Of a stretch of 43,816 bases of DNA, positions 8,547-15,492 are shown one piece after another. Position 1 is the first letter of the stretch. Every line of letters begins with the position of its first letter. The stretch lies in assembly GCA_001796935.1 (NCBI GenBank), contig MGNX01000108.1, positions 1 through 43,816 on the forward strand, in the 5' to 3' direction. Source of the stretch: Chloroflexi bacterium RBG_16_60_22 (lineage in GTDB: Bacteria > Chloroflexota > Dehalococcoidia > Dehalococcoidales > RBG-16-60-22). The translations under genes were made by a program, and so were the position numbers. Under the pieces are notes generated by a model. It made no database searches, was not told the DNA's origin, and was given only the letters and a program-made list of their open reading frames with translations.

Positions 8547-9130
8547 AGTATGGTTTACTCATAGACTTCGACCGATGTCAGGGATGTAATGCCTGTGAGG
8601 TGGCGTGTAAGCAGGAGAATGAGCTCCCCGTGGGACCGCGGCTGAAACAAGTGTTGACGATTGGACCGGAGAACGTGGGGCAAAGGCTTATCATGGAGTA
8701 CCTGCCCGTGATGTGTATGCATTGTGAGAACCCTCCCTGTGCGGCCGTATGCCCGGTAGGGGCGATAGTTAAGGATGCACACGGCATAACACTGGTCAAC
8801 GAAAAGAAATGTCACGACACCGATAAGGATTTCTGCAAGAAAGCCTGCATCGCCGCGTGTCCTTACCCGGTTCCACCGCAGTACAACCCTGAGAAAGATA
8901 TTGTTCAAATGTGTAACATGTGCATCCAGCGTGTCGGCAGGGGCGAAGAACCCAGCTGCGTCAAGCACTGCATCAACAAGGTTATAACATTTGGCCCCAT
9001 AAAAGAGCTGTCAAAGATAATACAGGAAAGGGGCAACCGTACTATTACCGTAGGAGGCATTCTCCCGAACGTGGTTTGCCGCCCCTCGGTGGTGCACATT
9101 CCGCCCAAGAGGCCTTATACCCTGGAGTAG
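8540..9130 (+). CDS. Four-cluster ferredoxin-like electron-transfer subunit of the molybdopterin enzyme
   Basis: This 196-residue protein resembles the DmsB/PhsB/PsrB iron-sulfur subunits. Cysteine groups in order are CQGCNACEVAC near residue 13, CMHCENPPCAAVCP near 54, the CHDTDKDFCKKACIAACP group and a CNMCIQRVGRGEEPSCVKHC group, enough for about four [4Fe-4S] clusters. It should carry electrons between the catalytic subunit encoded by the overlapping upstream gene and a soluble donor or acceptor. No membrane anchor subunit follows, and neither protein has a signal peptide, so the complex looks soluble and cytoplasmic. Its stop is 6 nt from the convergent transhydroxylase-like gene. Confidence 0.9.
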   Translation: MVKYGLLIDFDRCQGCNACEVACKQENELPVGPRLKQVLTIGPENVGQRLIMEYLPVMCMHCENPPCAAVCPVGAIVKDAHGITLVNEKKCHDTDKDFCKKACIAACPYPVPPQYNPEKDIVQMCNMCIQRVGRGEEPSCVKHCINKVITFGPIKELSKIIQERGNRTITVGGILPNVVCRPSVVHIPPKRPYTLE

Positions 9131-9136
9131 ATAAAG

Positions 9137-11704
9137 CTAGCGTCGTTTTTCCAGGAGGCGTTCCGGGCGCGGCCCGGTGGCCGGGTCGTAGGGCCGGCTG
9201 AAGGCTTCCGGGTACCGCTTCGTGAGTTCATCGAGGTCGGCGCGCGCCACCTCGACGAGGTAGCCGCTGGTGGCGATGCCGGTGGCGTTCCGGGAGGTGG
9301 TCCGGCGGGGGGATATGGTGTTGACGGCGCCGCCGCGGTCCAGCTCCCCGGGGACGATGGGGTCGTAGCTGGCGCCGTGGTCGGAGGATACCACCCCCGG
9401 CATGATGCGCTCGGTAACGTAGGCCCCGCCGAGCACCGCGCCCCGCTCGTTGTAGATTTTGACCACATCCCCGTATTTAATGCCCCTCCGGGCGGCATCG
9501 GAAGGGTGTATCCAGACAGGGTGATAGAGATACCCGTCCGGTCCCCTGACCTTGCACGTCTCGATTTCCCGGAGCCAGGTCACGTCCTGGTGCTCGGAAT
9601 GCACCCCCCACCGGGGGTGGTTGGAGACCAGCAGCAGGGGGTACTTCCCGGCCCTCTTGCCCCCCAGGTTTTCCTGGTGGGAGATACCGTGGGGTATCCA
9701 CCGGGGGTAGGGTGGCCTTTCCTCGTCGTGGGGGAAGTGCTCCGCCAGCCTTTGGGAAAACAGCTCCAGCTTGCCGGAGGGCGTGTTCAGGGGGTTCTTC
9801 CCGGGGTCGGCGTAGAAAGCCCCCATGCCCGGCGGGTCTTTCTTCCAGTCGGGGTCGGTGGGGAGAATGAAGTAACCCTTTTTCTCGAACTCCTCAAAGC
9901 TGATGTAGTCGGCGCAGCCCGAGTGCTCGAACCCGAACTTCTTGTGGTCCCGGACGGTCCTGCCGCCGGTGTACTTCTCCAGCAGCCCCAGCCGCTCGGC
10001 AATCAGGCAGACGATATCGTAGTCACTCCTGGCTTCGCCCAGCGGCTCGATGCATTTCTCCTCGTTGATAATCAGGCTGAACTGGCCGTTATTGACGTCG
10101 GTGGCGATGTCCTCTTCCTCGAACTTGGTGCTGACCGGCAGGATAACGTCGGCGAAGAGGCAGTCGTTCTCCAGCCAGATGTGCTGGGACAGGATGAACT
10201 CTATCTTGGGGCTCCTCAGGGCTTTGACATAGCTGTTGCCGTCATTCCAGCAGGTTATCCAGGAAGGGGTATCCGACCATATCATATGTATCTCGGGGAA
10301 GCCTTCGACCGGGTAGGTGTATTTCTCGAACTGCTTCTCGACCGGCTCGAAGAAGAGGTAACCGCCGTACCAGCTGATGGGCGGATTGAGGATGGCGTCG
10401 TGCACCATGTCCTTGGGGATAATCTGCTGCGGCACCAGCGCCAGGAAATCGGCATCGTGGGAGGCGGGCATGGCGGTGATGATTTTCTCCGCCTTGGGCA
10501 GGGACAGCTGCTGCCGACTCCCGAAGAAGGCCCACTCCGTCATCTTGAAGATATGCGCGCCCGGTTTCCCCAGCCCCTGCATGGCCATCAGCACGATTTC
10601 CATCCGGGCCGGCTCCGTGGCGTAAGGCCCCCGGATATATGAGCCGCCGACCCCGTGCACGATGGTGGTGGGTCTGGCCGCCCATTCCCGCGCCAGCGTC
10701 TTGATGATGCGGGACGGGACGCCGCAGAGCTTCGAGGCCCAGGCCGGCGTCTTGGGGACGCCGTCTTCCCTGCCCAGGAGGTAGTCTTTAATCTTGTCGA
10801 AACCGACGGTATGGGTGGCGAGGTAGTCGCGGTCGTAAGTGTCCTCGGTGAGCCAGGTATAGGCCACGGCCAATTGCAGGGCGACATCGGTGTTGGGCAG
10901 TATCGGAATCCACTTATCGGCGTGGATGGCGGCGGTAAAGTTGAGGTCCGGGCAGATGAAGACCGCCCTGATGCCGAGCTCTTTGAACCAGTACCGCACC
11001 CGCGTCCCCACCTGTCCCGCCCAGCCGTACTGGGTGCTTTCGGCGTCGCACCCCCAGTAGAGGAGCTGCTCCGTGTGTTCGGCGATATCGGCCACGAGGT
11101 TGGTCTGCGGGGGCAGTCCCACCGGCTCGTACCCCCAGACGTGCTTGGCCCCCCAGTTCCACCCCTCCCAGCTGTCCGGGTTCCTCGCCTGCAGCGTGTA
11201 GCCGCCCAGCAGGGTGAGGAGCTTTTTCTGCTGGCCGTGGGGGAAATGCACCATCTTGGTCTCCCCGTGTCCGTCCGCCTGGGCGAAGATGGCGTAGGGC
11301 CCGTACCTGGCGATAATCCTCTTTATCTCGCCGACGATAATATCCAGGGCTTCGTCCCAGGAGATGCGGACGTAGCGGCTCCGGCCCCGGTTCTGGACAT
11401 TCCTCTCGCCGCGGGGGTCGAAGTCCACCCTCTTCAGGGGATAAAGAATGCGGTTGGGCGAGTAGATGCGTTTCTTGTAGCTCAGGGCGAGGGGGGATAT
11501 CAGCGTCTTGAGGGTCGGCTCGAAGGTCCGGCCCCGCGCCTCTATCTTCCAGGGCTTGAACTGCTCGGGCTGATACTTCCGGTCGTAGTGCAGCGGCCGG
11601 ATGCGGATGATGCGGCCGTCCTTGATATCGATTTCGGAGGTATGCCCGTCGGAGTCGATAGAGCAAAAACCGATGCCCTTATAGAGCGTCTTTTCTTCTG
11701 CCAT
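9137..11704 (-). CDS. Pyrogallol-phloroglucinol transhydroxylase-like large subunit, paralogue 1
   Basis: This 855-residue bisMGD protein lacks the N-terminal [4Fe-4S] cysteine motif, as does the large subunit of Pelobacter acidigallici transhydroxylase (about 875 residues). Residues known from that structure (from memory, Ser as Mo ligand with catalytic Asp and His) have obvious counterparts: His146 in DGHGET and Asp177-Ser178-Trp179 in RNPDSWEGW. The Molydop_binding domain is C-terminal (DVVKIYNERGAV...DHGA). Family reaction: moving a hydroxyl group between aromatic rings without net redox change. It lies 191 nt downstream of the small-subunit gene, with an inverted-repeat element between them. 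No ribosome site precedes the ATG, and I found no promoter of its own, so expression may rely on read-through. It could be a second isozyme sharing the single small subunit, or act alone. Paralogue rather than proven transhydroxylase. Confidence 0.85.
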   Translation of the reverse strand: MAEEKTLYKGIGFCSIDSDGHTSEIDIKDGRIIRIRPLHYDRKYQPEQFKPWKIEARGRTFEPTLKTLISPLALSYKKRIYSPNRILYPLKRVDFDPRGERNVQNRGRSRYVRISWDEALDIIVGEIKRIIARYGPYAIFAQADGHGETKMVHFPHGQQKKLLTLLGGYTLQARNPDSWEGWNWGAKHVWGYEPVGLPPQTNLVADIAEHTEQLLYWGCDAESTQYGWAGQVGTRVRYWFKELGIRAVFICPDLNFTAAIHADKWIPILPNTDVALQLAVAYTWLTEDTYDRDYLATHTVGFDKIKDYLLGREDGVPKTPAWASKLCGVPSRIIKTLAREWAARPTTIVHGVGGSYIRGPYATEPARMEIVLMAMQGLGKPGAHIFKMTEWAFFGSRQQLSLPKAEKIITAMPASHDADFLALVPQQIIPKDMVHDAILNPPISWYGGYLFFEPVEKQFEKYTYPVEGFPEIHMIWSDTPSWITCWNDGNSYVKALRSPKIEFILSQHIWLENDCLFADVILPVSTKFEEEDIATDVNNGQFSLIINEEKCIEPLGEARSDYDIVCLIAERLGLLEKYTGGRTVRDHKKFGFEHSGCADYISFEEFEKKGYFILPTDPDWKKDPPGMGAFYADPGKNPLNTPSGKLELFSQRLAEHFPHDEERPPYPRWIPHGISHQENLGGKRAGKYPLLLVSNHPRWGVHSEHQDVTWLREIETCKVRGPDGYLYHPVWIHPSDAARRGIKYGDVVKIYNERGAVLGGAYVTERIMPGVVSSDHGASYDPIVPGELDRGGAVNTISPRRTTSRNATGIATSGYLVEVARADLDELTKRYPEAFSRPYDPATGPRPERLLEKRR

Positions 11705-11748
11705 GGCTGTTATCTTGTTGGTTAGGTTTGCGCTTGACCGATTAAACT

Positions 11749-11834
11749 GTCATTGCGAGGAGCTCGCCTGAGGCGGGCGACGAAGCAATCTAAAAACATT
11801 CATAGAGATTGCTTTGCCTTCGGCTCGCAATGAC
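11749..11834. repeat. Imperfect inverted repeat (REP/MITE-like element)
   Basis: A left arm beginning GTCATTGCGAGG (11749) and containing GACGAAGCAATCT is matched by a right arm AGATTGCTTTGCC...CTCGCAATGAC ending at 11834, with an A-rich loop of about 12 nt. The arms are not identical in their centre, where the left is longer. Similar CATTGCGAG...GCAATGAC palindromes are known as dispersed repeats in many bacterial genomes. It sits between the transhydroxylase small subunit and paralogue 1. Confidence 0.7.
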
Positions 11835-11895
11835 ATTACCAACCCAAACCAAATCATATCACCCTGGTGATGAGTTGCGGGCTGACGGTAATGCC

Positions 11896-12714
11896 CTACC
11901 TTTTTACAAGTTCGATGTCTCCCAGGTTGACGTCTTTCTCCGTGCTTATCCCCTCTAACTTCTTTGCCTTGTAGCCGGGCTTCTCAATCACCAGCGAGTA
12001 CTTGCCCACCTCCAGGCTCTCGAACCAGAAGTCGCCGAAGCGGTCGGTCCTGGCCACCAGCTTCTTCGCCTTGCCCGGCTCCGTCAGGGTGACCGTTGCC
12101 CCCTCGGTGCACTCGTCCTCCCCGGGGTCCCAGACGGCCCCGGCGATAAATCTCTTTGGTATCCCGATGTAATACACCCTTGGTTTGGCTTTAAACTCGG
12201 GGTGCAGCACCTCGGACTGCTTGATGTATTCCTTCAGCTCGGCCTCCTCGCCGAACCGCAGCGCCTCCGTCGGGCAGGCGTCGACGCACCGCGGCTCTTT
12301 CCACCCCCGGTCCAGCAGGTGCGCGCAAAAAGTGCACTTCTGTGATATATTCAGGTCGCCGTTGAAGTAAATCACCCCGTAGGGACAGGCATCGACACAG
12401 TTGCGGTTGCCCACGCACTTCTCGGGGTCGATGATAACGATTCCGTCTGCCCGCTTGTATATCGCCTGCTGGCGGCAGGCCTTCATACATGGGGCATCAT
12501 CGCAGTGCTGGCAGATGTCGTGCCAGTAGGCTACCTTGACCTTGGGCAGGGTCCCCCTCACGATATCCGTCACCTTCATCCAGAACTGGCCGGTGTCCGG
12601 CTGCGGCTTGGCGATAGGAGTCCAGTCGTTGCCCACGTGCTCGTCCTTGCAGGCTATCTGGCAGTTGTAGCAGCCGTTGCATTTGGTAATGTCGATAATT
12701 AAAGCCTTACCCAT
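11896..12714 (-). CDS. athS: Pyrogallol-phloroglucinol transhydroxylase small subunit (iron-sulfur)
   Basis: This 272-residue protein has the architecture of the P. acidigallici transhydroxylase small subunit (about 274 residues): ferredoxin-type domains followed by a transthyretin/carboxypeptidase-regulatory-like beta domain. Cysteine groups are CNGCYNCQIACKDEH near residue 13, CQHCDDAPCMKAC near 66, CVGNRNCVDACP near 98 and CTFCAHLLDRGWKEPRCVDACP near 124. Residues about 187-272 form the beta domain (GATVTLTEPG...GDFWFESLEVGKYSLVIEKPGYKAKKLEG). The combination of PhsB-like clusters with this C-terminal domain is diagnostic and is the best single argument for the transhydroxylase call. It starts 2 nt after the paralogue-2 stop, so those two form the dedicated pair. 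It is the only small subunit for three large subunits. Confidence 0.88.
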   Translation of the reverse strand: MGKALIIDITKCNGCYNCQIACKDEHVGNDWTPIAKPQPDTGQFWMKVTDIVRGTLPKVKVAYWHDICQHCDDAPCMKACRQQAIYKRADGIVIIDPEKCVGNRNCVDACPYGVIYFNGDLNISQKCTFCAHLLDRGWKEPRCVDACPTEALRFGEEAELKEYIKQSEVLHPEFKAKPRVYYIGIPKRFIAGAVWDPGEDECTEGATVTLTEPGKAKKLVARTDRFGDFWFESLEVGKYSLVIEKPGYKAKKLEGISTEKDVNLGDIELVKR

Positions 12715-12716
12715 TT

Positions 12717-15329
12717 TTACTTCTTACCTCCGTAGAGAAATGATGCTACGCCCGGACCGGCCGCATGGTGGTATGGCCGGCTGAACGCCTCGGGGTATTT
12801 CCGCCGCATCTCGTCAAGGTTGACGCGCTCCACCTCCACCAGGAAGCCGCTGGTGGCCATGCCCGTGGCATTGGCCGAGGTCACCTTGCCCGGAGTTATG
12901 GTATTGATGGCCCCGCCGCGGTCGAGCTCCCCGGCGACGATGGGGTCATACTTGGCCCCGTGGTCGATGGAGATTACCCCGGGGATAATCCTCTCGGTCA
13001 CCATGGCGCCGGCGAGGACGCCGCCCCTCTCGTTATAGATTTTTACCACGTCGCCGTCGGCGATGCCCCGGGCGGCGGCGTCTTCGGGGTTGACCCAGAC
13101 GGTATGGTAGAGGTACCCGTCCGCGCCACGTGTCTTACAGGTCCTGATTTCCCGGAACCAGGTGATATCGTCGTGGTTGGCGTGAACGCCCCACCGGGGG
13201 TGGTTGGAGCAGACCAGGATGGGATATTTCCTGGCGCGGTCGCACAGCCGGCTTTCCTGGTGGGTCTTGCCGTAGGGAATCCACCTGGGATGGGGAGGCC
13301 GCTCCTCGTCATCCGGGAAATGCTCGGCCAGTCTCTGGGAATAGATTTCCAGCTTGCCCGTAGGTGTGCTCAGCGGGTTCTTTTTAGGGTCTTGGTAGAA
13401 CGCATTCAGGCCCCGGGGGTTTTTCTTCCATTCGGGGTGAGTGGGGATAACGTAGTACTCGTTCTCCTTGAACTTCTCCCAGCTAATCAGGTCGGCCAGG
13501 CCGGAATGGTCGAAGCCGACCTTCATCCACTCTTCGGTGGACTTGCCCTGGGTGAGCTTTTCCTTGAGGCCGAACCGCTCGGCAATCATGAGGGCTATTT
13601 CCCAGTCCCCCTTGGACTCTCCCAGTGGCTCGATGCACTGGCCTTCGTAGTTGATGGTGCGGTACTGCCCGCTGAGTCCGTCAACGCTGATATCTAGCTC
13701 CTCGAACTTGGTGCGGACCGGCAGGACGACGTCGGCGAAGAGGCAGTCGTTTTCCAGCCAGATGTGCTGGGCCATCATGAACTCAATATTGGGGCTCCTC
13801 AGGGCATCGATGAATTCGTTGCCGCCGTTCCAGCAGGTTATCCAGCAGGGGGAATCCGTCCATATCATGTGGACCTTGGAGCACCCTTCCACCGGGTACC
13901 GGTACTTGACGAACTGGTTTTCCGTCATTTCCGCCAGCAGGGTGGTGCCGTACCATTCGATGGGCGGGCCGCCCTTGAGGTCGTTGAGGATGGCCTTGGC
14001 CACCATGTCCTTGGCGATAATCTGCTTGGGGTACTTGGTGACGTCAAATCCCTTGTAGCAGGCGAAGACCTGCGGCATCACCACCGGAATGGGGACCGGC
14101 ATCTCGTACGTCCGGCCGAAGAAGCCCCACTCCATCATCTTGACCTGGTTGGCCCCGGGTTTGCCCAGGGCCTGCATGGCGAGCAGGGTCACCTCGAGCC
14201 GGGCCGGCTCGGTGGCGTAGGGGCCGCGGATATAGGAGCCCCCGTTGCCGTGCACCACGGACGTCGTCCGGGAAGCCCACTCCCGGGCCAGGGCCTTGAT
14301 GATGCGCGATGGCACGCCGCAGAGCTCCGAGGCCCATTTCGGCGTCTTGGGGACGCCGTCTTCCTTGCCCAGGACGTAGTCCTTGAATTTATCAAAGCCG
14401 ACGGTGTGCGTGGCGATATAGTCTTTATCATAGGTGTCTTCGGTAAGCCAGACATAGGCGATGGCCAGCTGCATGGCGGCGTCAGTATTGGGCAGTATCG
14501 GTATCCACTTGTCGCCGTGAATGGCCGCGGAGAAATTGAGGTCCGGGCAGATAAATATTTGCTTTATCCCGAGTTCGGTAAACCAGTAAATAAAGCGGCT
14601 GGCCGATTGCCCCGCCCAGCCCCAGGGCGTGACCTCGGCATCACATCCCCAGTGCAGGAGGACATCCGTGTGCTCGGCGACGTCCAGCATGAGGTTGCCC
14701 TGCGGCGCCATGCCGACCGGCTCGCAGCCCCAGACGTGCTTGGCACCCCAGTACCACCCTTCCCAGCTATCGGGATTCCGGGCCTGCTGGGTGTAACCGC
14801 CCAGGAGGTCGAGCAGCTCGCGGTGGGCGCCGTGACCCCCGTTGACGATTTTGGTTTCGCCGTGGCCGTCCGACTGTGAAAATATGGCGTAGGGGCCGTA
14901 CTTTTTAATGATTCTCTTCATCTCGCCGACAATGATGTCGAGGGCCTCGTCCCAGGAAATCCGGACATAACCGCTCTTGCCGCGGTTCTGGATGTTCCTC
15001 TCGCCGTTGGGGTCGAAATCCACCCTCTTCAACGGGTACAGCAGACGGTTAGATGAATAGACGCGCTTTTTATATCCCAGGGCCAGGGGTGGCGGCAGTG
15101 TCTTGAGAGGCGGTTCGTAAACCTTACCACGGGCTTCCAGCTTCCATGGCTTGAACTCCTCGGCCTTGTATTTGCGGGTATAGCGGAAAGGTTTTATCCG
15201 GATAATTTTACCGTCTTTGACATCTACTTCGGTGAGGTTTCCGTCAATACCGTTACCGCAAAAGCCAAGCCCCTTGATATAGGTCCTTTCCTGTCCGTTG
15301 TCTTTGCCGGTTTTTTTCTTTTCAGCCAT
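12717..15329 (-). CDS. athL: Pyrogallol-phloroglucinol transhydroxylase-like large subunit, paralogue 2 (paired with the small subunit)
   Basis: This 870-residue large subunit is closest in length and genetic setting to the known enzyme, being followed 2 nt later by the small-subunit gene. It lacks an N-terminal Fe-S motif and has His156 (DGHGET) and Asp187-Ser188-Trp189 (RNPDSWEGW), matching the catalytic His, the catalytic Asp and the Mo-ligand Ser of the Pelobacter enzyme. SCWITCWNGGNEF-type and WLENDCLFADVVLPV segments and a C-terminal Molydop_binding domain follow. No signal peptide. The start has GGAGGAGG just upstream of ATG, a good promoter (15448-15476) and a 111-nt leader holding an orphan AAGGAGGTG. 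Expected role: conversion of pyrogallol (from gallate) to phloroglucinol using a tetrahydroxybenzene cosubstrate; a related polyphenol is the alternative. Confidence 0.87.
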   Translation of the reverse strand: MAEKKKTGKDNGQERTYIKGLGFCGNGIDGNLTEVDVKDGKIIRIKPFRYTRKYKAEEFKPWKLEARGKVYEPPLKTLPPPLALGYKKRVYSSNRLLYPLKRVDFDPNGERNIQNRGKSGYVRISWDEALDIIVGEMKRIIKKYGPYAIFSQSDGHGETKIVNGGHGAHRELLDLLGGYTQQARNPDSWEGWYWGAKHVWGCEPVGMAPQGNLMLDVAEHTDVLLHWGCDAEVTPWGWAGQSASRFIYWFTELGIKQIFICPDLNFSAAIHGDKWIPILPNTDAAMQLAIAYVWLTEDTYDKDYIATHTVGFDKFKDYVLGKEDGVPKTPKWASELCGVPSRIIKALAREWASRTTSVVHGNGGSYIRGPYATEPARLEVTLLAMQALGKPGANQVKMMEWGFFGRTYEMPVPIPVVMPQVFACYKGFDVTKYPKQIIAKDMVAKAILNDLKGGPPIEWYGTTLLAEMTENQFVKYRYPVEGCSKVHMIWTDSPCWITCWNGGNEFIDALRSPNIEFMMAQHIWLENDCLFADVVLPVRTKFEELDISVDGLSGQYRTINYEGQCIEPLGESKGDWEIALMIAERFGLKEKLTQGKSTEEWMKVGFDHSGLADLISWEKFKENEYYVIPTHPEWKKNPRGLNAFYQDPKKNPLSTPTGKLEIYSQRLAEHFPDDEERPPHPRWIPYGKTHQESRLCDRARKYPILVCSNHPRWGVHANHDDITWFREIRTCKTRGADGYLYHTVWVNPEDAAARGIADGDVVKIYNERGGVLAGAMVTERIIPGVISIDHGAKYDPIVAGELDRGGAINTITPGKVTSANATGMATSGFLVEVERVNLDEMRRKYPEAFSRPYHHAAGPGVASFLYGGKK

Positions 15330-15410
15330 TTGCCTCCTCCGTATCTATTTCAGGATTATCGAACGTAAGCATGGCGAAAATGTGTCCGCGCCCCGGTACT
15401 CTGCTTTATC

Positions 15411-15423
15411 GGCCACCTCCTTA
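15411..15423 (-). promoter_or_regulatory. Orphan extended Shine-Dalgarno in the transhydroxylase leader
   Basis: TAAGGAGGTGGCC reads on the minus strand about 18-30 nt after the predicted transcription start and 80 nt before the real ATG. No ATG, GTG or TTG lies at a usable distance after it. It looks like a ribosome-binding, message-stabilising element rather than a start site. Confidence 0.5.
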
Positions 15424-15447
15424 AAAAAATGCCGGAGAATCAGCCCA

Positions 15448-15476
15448 ATATTACTGAAATGACACCGGTATGTCAA
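15448..15476 (-). promoter_or_regulatory. Promoter for the transhydroxylase paralogue 2 / small subunit operon
   Basis: On the minus strand TTGACA (15476-15471) and TAATAT (15453-15448) are 17 nt apart. Transcription would start near 15441, leaving a leader of about 111 nt. Confidence 0.7.
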
Positions 15477-15492
15477 TCCTTAAAATCGCCGG

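Noticed and set aside
9377..11725. Two long plus-strand frames (421 and 356 codons) opposite transhydroxylase paralogue 1
   Set aside because: Antisense shadows of a well-conserved molybdoenzyme; no ribosome site or known motif.
11749..11834. CRISPR or transposase-bearing element at the inverted repeat
   Set aside because: Only one pair of arms, no spacers, no direct-repeat series and no coding capacity; it is a small palindromic repeat.
15350..15412. Leader peptide beginning GTG-GCC-GAT-AAA after the orphan ribosome site in the transhydroxylase leader
   Set aside because: The GTG lies within the ribosome site itself, so it could not be started from it. The GGCCGATAAA match to the start of paralogue 3 is only 10 nt and may be chance.
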